The translations under genes and the position numbers were made by a program. A DNA stretch of 64,000 bases from Sporomusaceae bacterium FL31 (GTDB taxonomy: Bacteria > Bacillota > Negativicutes > DSM-1736 > Dendrosporobacteraceae): contig BIFV01000008.1 of assembly GCA_003990955.1 (NCBI GenBank), positions 757,962 to 821,961 on the forward strand, given 5' to 3'. The notes under the pieces are model-generated. The model was given only the letters and a program-made list of their open reading frames with translations. It did not search any database and was not told where the DNA came from. Of the stretch, positions 43,177 through 54,018 are shown piece after piece. The stretch's first letter is position 1; each line of letters starts with the position of its first letter.

Positions 43177-45483
43177 TTACGATTTGAACTTCTCAACCAA
43201 AATCTCTAGCCGGTTGGCCACTTCTCCCATTTGATGCGCCGCCTCGCTTGTCTGAGTGGCTCTGCCGGCGGTATCTGCGGTAGCGGCGTCAGCCTCCTGC
43301 ATGCTTTGGGTAATTTCCTGAATTCCCTGGGCAATTTCCTTGGTGGCCAAGGCAATGTTGCTCATCACCGAAGCCATTTTATCGGCACTGCCTGCTACTT
43401 CAACTGATTTCACCGAAATTTCCGTCGTCGCTTCAAATACTGCCTTAACTCCATTTGAAGCTTCGGTTGCCCCGCGGGAAACTTGCTCTGCATGGGCAGA
43501 AATTTCACTAATTTCGCCGCTAATAGCAGTAACCTGCTTCACGCCCACCGCCATTGCGCCAGAAATATCGCTCACACTTTGGGATTGCGCGGAAACGGCG
43601 GAAGCAATCATCCGGGTAATATCTTTAGTCTCCGAGATAACCGCAGCAATTTTGCCAACTGCCGTTACTGCCTCGGACATGTCATTATGCATTTCTTCGA
43701 TTTGCAGGGCGATATGGCGCGTTTCGTCCGCGGTTCGCCTTGCAAGTTCTTTGACCTCCGCCGCAACCACAGCAAACCCCTTGCCAGCTTCACCGGCCCC
43801 AGCCGCTTCAATCGTCGCGTTCAAGGCCAGCATATTGGTCTGTTCAGCAATATTCCGGATAATTTCCACCACCCGGTTGATCTGTTTGGAGGTTGCGCTC
43901 AGTTTCTGAATAATCGCCGTCGTTTCCTTGGACTGCTCCTCCGCCTCCACCGTAATACCGATAGACCGCTCACAACTCTGGCTGACTCCGTTAAACGACT
44001 GGTTAATCGTCTGTACTGCGCGAGATATGTCGTCGATAGAAGATGAGACATTACCAGCGGAGTTTGCCACACGGCTGATGCTCTGAGATATGCCTTCCAC
44101 CACAGTACTGACCTGCATAACCTCGTCAGCAATCGCTTCTGCCGTCCGGGCCACTCCATGAGAAGCATCCGACATCTGTTGCGCCAGATTGGCCACAGCA
44201 TCCACGCCATGACTGACTTCTTCGCTGGAGCTGGCGGTTTCTTCAATGCCTGCGGAAATTTCTTCAACAGTTGCGCTAACCGTGCATATTTTCGCGCTCA
44301 TTTCCTGGCTGTTAGCGGCTAACGTCGTGGAAATATCAATAAGACCAGCAGAAGAATTATTCAGATGATTGGTCGTATCCCGGATATCCCCGACCATGAT
44401 GTTCAGCATATCAAGCGTTTTATTCACCGCCCTAGTCAGGGCGCCAATTTCATCTTCTGAATGAATTTCGCCTCTCACGGTAAAGTCGCCGGTTTCGACC
44501 CGGCTCATTAGATTTCGCAGATTGTCGATAGGCCGCAAAATAAGCCGTGACAGGAATAAGCTGGTAACAATAATGATAATGATAGCAACCACAAGTGGGG
44601 TCAGCATGGAAATCCGGGTTATCATATTAAGCTGCTCGTTGACTTCTGCCACCGGTACTGAGATAACCAGACTCCAGTCGGTTCCTGGCACTGCCGCGTA
44701 ACCGGCATACTTTTCCACGCCATTCCATATGTATCGCGCAATGCCCTCATTCCCTTGGACAGCCTGAGCAATTGCGCCCTGCAAATTCGCATCACTGCTC
44801 TTATCCTGCAGTAAATTCATCTTCATATTGACACCTTTGTCCGGATGCACAATCGCCAGACCGTCTCCCTGGGTCAGAAACGCATAGCCGGACTCGGCCA
44901 CCTTGATCGTGGAAATCCGCTGAATCAGTTCCCCAAGGCTCATGCTTCCGCCCATAATGCCGACGACTCGCCCGTCCTGCTTGATGGGTACGGCCACCAC
45001 TACAACAGGATTGCCAGAAACCTTGGAAATCACCGGGTCAGAAATAATGGCCTTGCCTTTCATTACATCAGGAAAATAGGGACGGTCGCTTATGTTGGAG
45101 CCAGTCCTGATGATTGCACCCTCGCTGTCTCGGGTACTGGAATAATAATCGCCCTTTTCGTCAGCAACCCACAATGTTTCAAACAGCTTCATCCGCACCA
45201 TTTCACTGGCCAGATACTGCCATATGGCCTCACGATCCCCTGTCTTTAACAGAGGATTGCTGGCCAAAGTGGAAATGTACAGCTTCCGCTCCTCCAGCCA
45301 TAATCCAGTCGCCTGGCCCGAACTGACAGCCAAAGACTTAACCGCTTGCTCCGTACTGCCTGCAAGCGCCCCCTTGGCCGCCCGATAGATCAAAAAAGAT
45401 GAAATAGCCAAACCAACGACTACGGCAATGATAATCATACTAATTAACTTTTTTTTGATGCTTTGAGAAAAATTAAGAATCAC
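43177..45483 (-). CDS. Methyl-accepting chemotaxis protein with dCache sensor
   Basis: A 768-residue receptor. Membrane helix 1 (about 14-33); double-Cache periplasmic sensor (about 40-290, with [18 protein letters not shown] and [18 protein letters not shown]); helix 2 near 295-320; HAMP; long signalling coiled coil whose tip reads [25 protein letters not shown]. That tip has AGAGE where most MCPs have ARAGE. The start is GTG at 45483 after GGGAGGG; an ATG at 45510 is possible but lacks a good site. First gene of the chemosensory operon and presumably its dedicated input. Confidence 0.88.
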   Translation of the reverse strand: MILNFSQSIKKKLISMIIIAVVVGLAISSFLIYRAAKGALAGSTEQAVKSLAVSSGQATGLWLEERKLYISTLASNPLLKTGDREAIWQYLASEMVRMKLFETLWVADEKGDYYSSTRDSEGAIIRTGSNISDRPYFPDVMKGKAIISDPVISKVSGNPVVVVAVPIKQDGRVVGIMGGSMSLGELIQRISTIKVAESGYAFLTQGDGLAIVHPDKGVNMKMNLLQDKSSDANLQGAIAQAVQGNEGIARYIWNGVEKYAGYAAVPGTDWSLVISVPVAEVNEQLNMITRISMLTPLVVAIIIIIVTSLFLSRLILRPIDNLRNLMSRVETGDFTVRGEIHSEDEIGALTRAVNKTLDMLNIMVGDIRDTTNHLNNSSAGLIDISTTLAANSQEMSAKICTVSATVEEISAGIEETASSSEEVSHGVDAVANLAQQMSDASHGVARTAEAIADEVMQVSTVVEGISQSISRVANSAGNVSSSIDDISRAVQTINQSFNGVSQSCERSIGITVEAEEQSKETTAIIQKLSATSKQINRVVEIIRNIAEQTNMLALNATIEAAGAGEAGKGFAVVAAEVKELARRTADETRHIALQIEEMHNDMSEAVTAVGKIAAVISETKDITRMIASAVSAQSQSVSDISGAMAVGVKQVTAISGEISEISAHAEQVSRGATEASNGVKAVFEATTEISVKSVEVAGSADKMASVMSNIALATKEIAQGIQEITQSMQEADAATADTAGRATQTSEAAHQMGEVANRLEILVEKFKS

Positions 45484-45510
45484 CGATTTCCCTCCCTTAT
45501 AATCCCCCAT

Positions 45511-46071
45511 CCATCCGGAGAATTCACCAACAGCTTTTTGTTTCTGTGCCTTAAGAGCACTCCCTTTGCTTCTTCATTTTCTAAATCAAATTGCATTAAA
45601 TTTTTCTAAAAATTCGACAATTTTGTTGTTTTTCCTTCGGATAGTCAATCAAAGGAGAAACGGTGTGGTCAAAGTTCTAATGATACAGTTTTTATATCTA
45701 GAAATTCCTATAAAAAGTAAATAATCCTGCTAAAATATAACATACTAATACAATTTTTTCTATTGCTTTCAAAATTTAGTAATTGTATTGAAAAACTCCC
45801 GCCAATTTAAACCATCATGGCAGGAGAATGGGGCAGCCTTATATTGCCGTTTCCGTTATGTTCTGCTGTGGCCAATACAAAAATTTACTCATAAATGCTC
45901 AAATAGCTGCCAAAACACAAAAGATGCATACCCTTACCGCAGCCGATACGCATGCTGCTTAAAGGAATGCATCTCATGTTCGAAAGAAGAAAATGAACAG
46001 CGGCCTGCAACGTCACAGGCTAAAGAAAAGCTATCCACTCCACAACCTGAATTTTTAAAAGAATTTTTTGA
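45511..46071. other. 560-bp AT-rich gap with a hairpin and a doubtful Cys-rich frame
   Basis: Includes the MCP promoter region, a CTCCCGCC...GGCAGGAG hairpin at 45798-45829 related to the dispersed terminator family, and a 95-codon plus frame from a TTG at 45788 with several Cys, ending EFLKEFFD at 46075. The frame has no ribosome site and starts inside the hairpin, so it is not called. Confidence 0.4.
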
Positions 46072-46251
46072 CTAACCCAAAGCTTTATATAACCCAGACA
46101 TAATCAATACAAGGCTGCCAGCAATCGTAAATCCCCGATAAATCTTCACCGACTCTGCATCGTTTTTTTCTTTGATCATATTTGAAATCCCCATTATGAG
46201 CATTCCTAATCCTGCGATAAGAAATATGGAAAATATCAGCCATTCTTTCAT
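46072..46251 (-). CDS. Small two-helix membrane protein of the CsoR-controlled unit
   Basis: A 59-residue protein with two membrane helices (WLIFSIFLIAGLGMLIMGI and GFTIAGSLVLIMSGLYKAL) joined by a charged loop. TGGAGGCAAAAATA precedes the ATG at 46251, which overlaps the stop of the preceding small frame (TAATG). It lies downstream of a promoter holding CsoR-type operators, so copper-induced expression is likely. There is no Cys, His or Met-rich metal motif, which leaves its role open. Confidence 0.6.
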   Translation of the reverse strand: MKEWLIFSIFLIAGLGMLIMGISNMIKEKNDAESVKIYRGFTIAGSLVLIMSGLYKALG

Positions 46252-46442
46252 TATTTTTGCCTCCATTTCAATAGAATTGATGAATTTATAATAACTACTA
46301 CAAAACCTACATGAAATGCCAACCTGCGCAGCTTTAAGAACTGGTGCATCATTGATTCCCGCCTACATACCAACTGGCTCTCCTTGTTCCTGATAATGAG
46401 GGAAACAAGCGAATCCCCAGAAGAGTAACGTACGCTTATCAT
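46251..46442 (-). CDS. Small hypothetical frame upstream of the two-helix protein
   Basis: A 63-codon frame from an ATG at 46442; a shorter 33-residue form starts at 46352 (MMHQFLKLRRLAFHVGFVVV) and contains one membrane helix. Neither start has a strong ribosome site. Its stop overlaps the next start codon (TAATG), which supports translation. It is the first frame after the consensus promoter at 46489-46517. It may be a leader peptide, a real small membrane protein, or chance. Confidence 0.35.
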   Translation of the reverse strand: MISVRYSSGDSLVSLIIRNKESQLVCRRESMMHQFLKLRRLAFHVGFVVVIINSSILLKWRQK

Positions 46443-46457
46443 CGTCTTTCAATTTAG

Positions 46458-46517
46458 ATACCCCTAGGGGTATAGGTATCTAAAAAATATTATACCCCCA
46501 TGGGTATATGCTGTCAA
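46458..46517 (-). promoter_or_regulatory. Consensus promoter with two CsoR-type operators
   Basis: On the minus strand TTGACA (46512-46517), a 17-bp spacer and TATAAT (46489-46494) are perfect consensus boxes. The spacer contains a palindrome, TATACCCCCATGGGTATA (46491-46508). A second, ATACCCCTAGGGGTAT (46458-46473), lies ~10-25 bp after the expected start. Both match the TACCCC-N-GGGGTA pattern bound by CsoR-family repressors. Confidence 0.8.
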
Positions 46518-46521
46518 TAAA

Positions 46522-46547
46522 AAAAGCAACCGTCTCCGGTTGCTTTT
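46522..46547 (-). terminator. Terminator of csoR
   Basis: 11-bp stem AAAAGCAACCG/CGGTTGCTTTT, 4-nt loop, T run on the minus strand; it separates csoR from the promoter below. Confidence 0.85.
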
Positions 46548-46570
46548 AATCGTTTTAGCTATACTCTATG

Positions 46571-46843
46571 TTACAAGCGCGAAAAATGCTCCACAGCCTT
46601 TGCAAAGTTGGAAATAGTCTTTTCAGCATTGCCATGCTCTATGCCTTCACGAACACAGTGATGAAGATGGCCTTCTAAAATAACCTGTCCAGCCTTATGG
46701 AGTGCTTTTTTCGCTGCATTTATTTGAATAAGCAGATCCTCACAAGGGATATCTTCATCCACCGATTTATCAATGGCTTTGAGTTGCCCTATAATTTTAT
46801 TAAGGCGTCTATGTAGATTATCAGCATCCATACATTGGCGCAT
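46571..46843 (-). CDS. csoR: CsoR-family copper-sensing repressor
   Basis: A 90-residue all-helical DUF156 protein. The Cu(I) triad Cys-His-Cys is present: Cys34 in DIPCEDLL and the HLHHC pair (H-x3-C) in helix 2, the CsoR pattern and not the RcnR (HCHH) or CstR pattern. CsoR releases DNA on binding Cu(I). A palindrome ATACCCAGAGGGGTAT lies 15 bp before its start codon and two more lie downstream of the gene, so it probably represses itself and the small membrane-protein unit. No CopA or CopZ is in the window. Confidence 0.88.
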   Translation of the reverse strand: MRQCMDADNLHRRLNKIIGQLKAIDKSVDEDIPCEDLLIQINAAKKALHKAGQVILEGHLHHCVREGIEHGNAEKTISNFAKAVEHFSRL

Positions 46844-46858
46844 TTCATTACCTCCTTG

Positions 46859-46874
46859 ATACCCAGAGGGGTAT
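46859..46874 (-). promoter_or_regulatory. CsoR-type operator before csoR
   Basis: ATACCCAGAGGGGTAT, an imperfect palindrome of the same type as the two at 46458 and 46491, next to the csoR ribosome site. Confidence 0.7.
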
Positions 46875-46931
46875 GCTAACAGAATATCATGTTCGCTATT
46901 TCACGTCAATGTAGCCATCTCACTTACTGAA

Positions 46932-46983
46932 TGTCACGGGACGATTCCAGCGACACTTTTAAATCTCCTAAGAAAGCATTCTC
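46932..46983. repeat. TGTCAC...GCGACA repeat, copy 3
   Basis: TGTCACGGGACGATTCC then GCGACACTTTTAAATC and AGAAAGCATTCTC; the most diverged copy of the element at 17255 and 33981. Confidence 0.65.
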
Positions 46984-47093
46984 TCCATACAAAAAAACAT
47001 CCTCTAATATCTTCTTCCCGCTGCTCCGTCACTCAGCTTCTCAATGACCGGCCTTGTCACAATCGGAAGAAGAAAAAAATCATCGAAGCTTCC

Positions 47094-47699
47094 TTAAACC
47101 TTTATATTAACGCGTTTAGTCTTTTTCCTGTGAGGTGCCTGATGCTTTTCGGCACTTTCTTCAATTTGTGCCTTGGCCTCCGCGTTTTTCCGGCGCGCAG
47201 CCACTTGTGCCGCCGCAATTCCGTACTCCACAGATTCCTGTAGGTCGCGGTCCACGTCAGAGACACAATCTTTGTCCCCTTGACCGCCAGCACTTAAGTC
47301 ACAGCGATAAGCCCCACCCGACTGGCTGACCTTACCGGCAGCGGACAAGAGCTTACTCATGCTTCTATTTTCTAAGAGACGTTCGTGCTTGGCCAGCGCT
47401 CGTTCCCTGTCGCGCTCCTTTTTGGCAAACGCAGCCTCCCGCTCCAGTCTTTCCGCCTCCAGCTTTCTGGATGTCTCGTCATATATTTCCTGAGCAATCT
47501 GCTGATCAACTGCAGCCAATTCTCGGATTTGACTTTTTATATTCCCTACTTGTTGCTGGACACCGCTTGCTTTGCCGTTGTCTGTACTTTGCCGCAGCTT
47601 CTGCAAGAGGTTTGTACGCTGTTCCCTCAAGACCGCCATATGATTCTTGGGCGCAAGGACAGCCAACAAACGGTTAAGGCTATTTTGATCAATTGCCAT
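47094..47699 (-). CDS. Hypothetical coiled-coil protein
   Basis: A 201-residue, highly charged soluble protein. Residues ~15-105 predict a long coiled coil (LREQRTNLLQKLRQ, ETSRKLEAERLEREAAFAKK), then a CDLSAGGQGDKDC segment with two Cys and a Lys/Arg-rich tail (PHRKKTKRVNIKV). TGGGGAG precedes the ATG at 47699. No family recognised. The basic tail may bind nucleic acid or a partner protein. Confidence 0.55.
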   Translation of the reverse strand: MAIDQNSLNRLLAVLAPKNHMAVLREQRTNLLQKLRQSTDNGKASGVQQQVGNIKSQIRELAAVDQQIAQEIYDETSRKLEAERLEREAAFAKKERDRERALAKHERLLENRSMSKLLSAAGKVSQSGGAYRCDLSAGGQGDKDCVSDVDRDLQESVEYGIAAAQVAARRKNAEAKAQIEESAEKHQAPHRKKTKRVNIKV

Positions 47700-47836
47700 A
47701 CTCCCCACTCCATCCGAACTGATATTACTTATTATATCGACTGTTACCAGGAATAAATTAAGTAATAATACCCGGTCAGCTTCCAATAGTCCTTGTATTC
47801 CAAACACTTTATCGCTAATTTACTTAAAGACATAAA

Positions 47837-47871
47837 GCTCCTGCCATATTGATAAAAAATATAGCAGGAGC
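47837..47871 (-). terminator. Hairpin of the dispersed CTCCTGCC family
   Basis: GCTCCTGCCATATT pairs with AATATAGCAGGAGC (one mismatch). It is close to the hairpins at 15298 and 50912. Confidence 0.6.
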
Positions 47872-47927
47872 CTTACTAACAGGCTATTGCTGAAACCAGG
47901 CGTATGGGATCAGCATACGAAAAAAGA

Positions 47928-47955
47928 CGGCGTTTCAGCCTATGCTGAAACGCCG
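47928..47955 (-). terminator. Terminator of katG
   Basis: 12-bp perfect stem CGGCGTTTCAGC/GCTGAAACGCCG, 4-nt loop, then TCTTTTTTCG on the minus strand. Confidence 0.9.
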
Positions 47956-47968
47956 CACTATATATTGC

Positions 47969-50203
<2,235 letters not shown>

Positions 50204-50351
50204 TTAGCGCGTAACATCCAATCCATCAAAAAGCTTGTTAAAAAACGCCCCCTCCCTTTCATCAAATGATATATCGTTACCTGATATCACTATCTGGGTA
50301 TCGGCAAAGTCTTCTATAACACTCCAATAGAATCCTGTACCAGCATGTAGA

Positions 50352-50783
50352 TTAGCTTTCTTCCTGTTCTTTCGCAATGCATTGCGGACAAGTACCGTAA
50401 AAAAGGACGTTTTTTCCCTTTACCTTAAACTGAGTCAATTCGTCGACTTGTATGGCCTCAATATCTAAGGCAAAATCGTATATCTTCTCACAGGACTCAC
50501 ATTTAAAGTGTCCATGGCTATGCATAATCACATCGTACCGCATCTCATTTTCCTCAATGGTAACAATTTTGGCCAAGCCAGCGTCCACGAAATTTTTTAA
50601 TGTGTTATAGACGGTGGTTTTAGACAAGGTCGGTATTTCTTTTACAAGGTTGCTATATATCTCGTCAACGGTGGGATGGGTCATCTTAACCGCAAGGTAT
50701 TCCAACACTTTTATCCTAGGATAAGTGGGTCGGATATTACTGCGTTGCAGGCGCTCTGCAAATTCGCGCGATAAATTGCGCAT
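50352..50783 (-). CDS. perR: PerR-type peroxide-sensing Fur-family repressor
   Basis: A 143-residue Fur-family protein. The recognition helix region is TLSKTTVYNTLKNFVDAGLA; the structural zinc site has two CxxC pairs (FKCESCEKI and GTCPQCIA); His-rich HSHGHF follows. The context (katG next to it, PerR-type box upstream) favours PerR over Fur or Zur. PerR senses peroxide by metal-catalysed oxidation of His. GAAGGTGAG precedes the ATG. Confidence 0.85.
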   Translation of the reverse strand: MRNLSREFAERLQRSNIRPTYPRIKVLEYLAVKMTHPTVDEIYSNLVKEIPTLSKTTVYNTLKNFVDAGLAKIVTIEENEMRYDVIMHSHGHFKCESCEKIYDFALDIEAIQVDELTQFKVKGKNVLFYGTCPQCIAKEQEES

Positions 50784-50825
50784 ATACTCACCTTCATTCG
50801 GCGATTGAGTTTGAATATTCCGAAA

Positions 50826-50873
50826 TTGTAATGATTACAAATTTATTATAATTTCATTTCTTGCACCTGTCAA
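50826..50873 (-). promoter_or_regulatory. perR promoter with PerR box
   Basis: On the minus strand TTGACA (50868-50873), a 17-bp spacer and TATAAT (50845-50850) are exact consensus boxes. A perfect 15-bp palindrome TTGTAATCATTACAA (50826-50840) lies over the transcription start and fits the PerR box (TTATAATNATTATAA) at 13 of 15 positions. It predicts peroxide-inducible autoregulation. Confidence 0.85.
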
Positions 50874-50911
50874 TAAGCTGCTTTTATTAATGATTAATTA
50901 CTTTGCTTCCA

Positions 50912-50963
50912 GACATAAAATTCCTGCCCATATTGATACAAAATGTGGCAGGAATTTTATGTC
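50912..50963. terminator. Long hairpin of the dispersed CTCCTGCC family
   Basis: 17-bp perfect outer stem (50912-50928 with 50947-50963); the inner CATATTGATACAAAATGTG is shared with the hairpin at 47837. It lies upstream of perR, with no gene ending beside it except a possible remnant to the right. Confidence 0.6.
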
Positions 50964-51339
50964 TTATGCATTTATGTTAGTGATTCATAAACTTATACTT
51001 GAAGTTTAATGATATCGAAGCCCCCCCGATTCATATAATTGGCTTGCCGGCTATATGCAATCTTCCCAACAACACGCATTAACAAATTCCCGTTCCTGCA
51101 GCCGCACCGGTCACTTAACTAGCATATTTCTCCACTTTCACCTTTATGCTCACATTGAGAGGCGAAAACTCATATATAACACCATTCAATTGGATGCTGT
51201 TGAAGTTGAAGTGTGCGTAACCGGGCTGAACAAAATCACCCTCTGCGGTTTTGAAACATAAACTGACAGTTGCTATAAATGCCGTCTGAAGCACCGGTAG
51301 CTGGATGTTTTAGACGGCATTTTTCGTATATCGGGTTAG
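50964..51339. other. 375-bp gap with a possible coding remnant
   Basis: A plus frame ending at 51261 (RRKLIYNTIQLDAVEVEVCV then LNKITLCGFET) looks protein-like in its last 35 codons but has no credible start or ribosome site, and no family is recognised. A hairpin follows at 51277-51322. Confidence 0.35.
51277..51322. terminator. Terminator between remnant frame and OYE gene
   Basis: 11-bp stem AAATGCCGTCT/AGACGGCATTT with a 24-nt loop; T5 on the plus strand, T3 on the minus strand. Confidence 0.6.
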
Positions 51340-52347
51340 CTAAAAAGCTCTTTCATACTGTTTCGGAATAGCAATTTCCCCATTTTTCGCAGCGCGTAAG
51401 ACGAAATATGGATTTCTCAGCAGTTCTCTTCCTAATGCCACTAGATCAGCTCTGCCATTGAACAGGATTTCTTCCACCATGTTAATCTCTGTTATCAAGC
51501 CCACGGCAATAGTAGGAATATTACATGCTGTTTTGATCGTACTGGCAAAGTTGAGCTGATAGCCTGGATAAGCTTTAATATTGGCATGAACCAAACCGCC
51601 CGAGCTTACATGTACCATAGAAAGAGGTCTTTTGACCTGGTTGATGATTTTTACCATATCTTCAACGTTGATTCCGCCTTCAACGTAGTCACTCGCGGAA
51701 ACTCTCAGCAGAATAGGCTTTTCCTCCGGCCATACTTCCGATACTGCCTGCAGAATTTCTTTTAAGAAACGGCTCCGGTTTTCGAGACTGCCACCATATT
51801 CATCCTCCCTGGCATTCGACAATGGCGATAAAAACTGATGAACAAGATAGCCATGTGCCCCATGGATTTCAATCGCATCAAAACCAGCTTGATTCGCCCG
51901 CTTGGCTGCCTCGCGAAAGTTGCTGACAATGGCATGAATTTCTTCTTTCGAAAGCGCTTTGGGCTGTAGACTGTCTTCATCAAATTTTAGCGAGCTGGGG
52001 GCCACCAGAGTTCCTGCCGTTCCCGTATACTTCCTGCCGGCATGATTGATTTGAATCGCAATCCCTGCACCGTATTTCTTAACCGATTTTACAAGCTTTT
52101 GCAACCCGGGAAGCTGTTCATCGCTCCAGATTCCTAAATCCTGATCAGAAATCCGCCCAATCGGTGTAACACCGGTCGACTCCACAATAATTAATCCAAC
52201 TCCGCCTACTGCCCTCGTCATGTAATGATTGAGGTGGAAATCGTTGACTTGCCCAGTCTCATCGGCTGAATACATGCACATAGGAGGCATGACGATCTTG
52301 TTCTTTAACACCAGATTCTTCAATTGATAACTTTCAAATGCATTCAT
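51340..52347 (-). CDS. namA: Old Yellow Enzyme-family NADPH dehydrogenase (YqjM/NamA-like)
   Basis: A 335-residue FMN enoate reductase. It shows KNKIVMPPMCMYSADETG with the YqjM-type Cys near 24, QINHAGRK, the substrate-binding FDAIEIHGAHGYLVHQFLSP and the FMN-phosphate LVALGRELLRNP near the end. It lacks the extra Fe-S domain of 2,4-dienoyl-CoA reductases. It reduces activated C=C bonds and nitro compounds with NADPH. AAAAGGGGTGG precedes the ATG. Single gene. Confidence 0.88.
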   Translation of the reverse strand: MNAFESYQLKNLVLKNKIVMPPMCMYSADETGQVNDFHLNHYMTRAVGGVGLIIVESTGVTPIGRISDQDLGIWSDEQLPGLQKLVKSVKKYGAGIAIQINHAGRKYTGTAGTLVAPSSLKFDEDSLQPKALSKEEIHAIVSNFREAAKRANQAGFDAIEIHGAHGYLVHQFLSPLSNAREDEYGGSLENRSRFLKEILQAVSEVWPEEKPILLRVSASDYVEGGINVEDMVKIINQVKRPLSMVHVSSGGLVHANIKAYPGYQLNFASTIKTACNIPTIAVGLITEINMVEEILFNGRADLVALGRELLRNPYFVLRAAKNGEIAIPKQYERAF

Positions 52348-52744
52348 AAGGCCACCCCTTTTTTAAATAGAGTAAACTGCAAGTAAAGCCACAGTCTGCA
52401 AAAATTCTAGATTCTCTATCGCTAATCGACATTTATTATTATTTAGTAATTAGAATATACAGCTGACATCAATAAAGGTCAATACATTTTGGTAAAATAA
52501 TGAATTTTTGAAGGTGATTTTTATACCATGGATCAATGTCAAATACATATGAGAGCAATCAACCGATAATACCCAATTCTCATCAACTTTCTTCTTTTGT
52601 CCAATAATACTTTTCAGTTTGTCCAATCTATTACCATCGCAAGTACAAAACTCCTGCCAAATCCACATGGACCTAGCAGGAGTTCTCTATCTTTCACCCT
52701 TACCAGTCATACCGGGCGCATCGGGTCAGGGCCAGATATATTTA
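52348..52744. other. 400-bp gap with one hairpin
   Basis: AT-rich promoter region of the OYE gene and the hairpin at 52649-52684; otherwise nothing recognised. Confidence 0.5.
52649..52684 (-). terminator. Hairpin of the dispersed CTCCTGCC family, terminator of the HEAT-repeat gene
   Basis: AACTCCTGC pairs with GCAGGAGTT; TTTTGT follows on the minus strand. Confidence 0.55.
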
Positions 52745-53356
52745 TTACTCAAAATGCTTTCTTGCCAGTTTATAGACTTGATTGATTGATTTTTGTGATA
52801 AATCCCATCTTGCAAGTTCCAATTTTACTAATTCTCCATGCTTCTTACTGATATCCTTTAAAGCATTTCCAACCGATTTCCTTACATATTCACTTGGATC
52901 ATTCCTTAAATTTGAAAGTAACTTTATTGCTAAGTCAGGATTTTGCTTAAAGTAATCCCGCCCAGTCCATATCCGCAATCCTTCCGTAACAGCTCTTCTG
53001 ACATTGGGAATACTATGATTCAGCCATTCTTCAATGGTCGGCAGTGCATTTTTATAACCAGTATCATGACAAAACCGGTCAAATCCCTTGGCCAAAATTT
53101 CCTGAACCTGCCAGCTTTCATCTAAACTAGCCTTTTCTTTTAAAAATAGTAAGGCATCTTCCATCTGGCTTGAAATCGCACCACAGATGAATACCGCTAA
53201 GGCTCTCACCTGATAATGCTCTGATAAGTAGTATTCCTTCGCCATAATGAAGCAATCATTAACTGCATGATGCCGAACAATCAAATTGCTGGCTGCTTCA
53301 ATTTCTCTAAACCCATGCTTGATTGTAACCAGCTTCTCAACAATGTCATCATCCAT
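52745..53356 (-). CDS. AlkD-like HEAT-repeat protein (DNA alkylation repair family)
   Basis: A 203-residue all-helical protein of HEAT-like repeats (EHYQVRALAVFICGAISS, SIPNVRRAVTEGLRIW, DPSEYVRKSVGNALKDISK). The pattern fits the AlkD/DNA-alkylation-repair family, whose glycosylases remove bulky or cationic alkylated bases. AlkD Trp/Asp active-site residues cannot be assigned with certainty (TEGLRIWTGRD is a candidate). CAGGTGG precedes the ATG at 53356. Confidence 0.7.
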   Translation of the reverse strand: MDDDIVEKLVTIKHGFREIEAASNLIVRHHAVNDCFIMAKEYYLSEHYQVRALAVFICGAISSQMEDALLFLKEKASLDESWQVQEILAKGFDRFCHDTGYKNALPTIEEWLNHSIPNVRRAVTEGLRIWTGRDYFKQNPDLAIKLLSNLRNDPSEYVRKSVGNALKDISKKHGELVKLELARWDLSQKSINQVYKLARKHFE

Positions 53357-53589
53357 AAAATATCCACCTGCCAATCATTGTCATGGTAACCCGTTAGAAC
53401 AACACACTCATCAGGTATCCTCATACGGTAACGCTAGAACCTTGACAAAAGAACCTTCCCTTATACGTTCTAAATACTTATAAATAAAATTCTTTCATCC
53501 ATAGTATTCTCCTATCTCCAATGCAAAATAAAAAATCCCGCATCACCTGCAGGACTTCATTGTTATTCTTAGATTTAAAGTAAAGAGCC

Positions 53590-53965
53590 CGCAATGATCT
53601 ACGCTACAGCCCACACCGATCATTACATACCTATACGCAGACTTTCGCCTACCCACAAGCATTACACAACCGATGCAAACCTTTGCTCGACCGTCACAGA
53701 TAGCTACCGAACCGCCTGCAATCTCTCGACTGCAAACGACCCTTATTATTCACAACCCGTAACGATCTTAGCTCGACCAACATAAATCTCTTGGGACCAC
53801 ACGACAACAGTTGGGCTGCCGTACAGCCTTTCAAGACTCATGCTAGTCTTCCCGCCAACTAACGCCGAACCTTGCGACCCGACGCTAATCTTTGGCCGAC
53901 TAATGCCGAACACCATGTGATATCCGACACCAATCTGGACTCGACCATTACAGACCCTTTACACT
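53590..53965. repeat. Degenerate ~40-bp tandem repeat array
   Basis: About nine contiguous units of 36-46 bp, G-poor on the plus strand, mostly ending in AACC or ACC and sharing AATCTNNGCTCGACC-like cores. Examples are GCTCGACCGTCACAGA near 53684, ACGCTAATCTTTGGCCGAC near 53881 and ACTCGACCATTACAGACC near 53939. Both strands carry stops, although plus frames give a recurring DANLCSTVTD/DTNLDSTITDP motif. No family recognised. Confidence 0.6.
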
Positions 53966-54018
53966 CATATTATCTGCTAATTGAATCACCAAAATACCTT
54001 GTAAATAATGGAAATTAC

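Noticed and set aside
45788..46075. 95-codon Cys-containing plus frame
   Set aside because: TTG start inside a hairpin, no ribosome site, no family; kept only as a note in the gap entry.
51055..51261. 68-codon plus frame before the OYE gene
   Set aside because: Only its last half looks coding and there is no credible start; treated as a possible remnant.
53590..53965. Repeat array as CRISPR
   Set aside because: Units are diverged and adjoin without spacers, and no cas gene is present.
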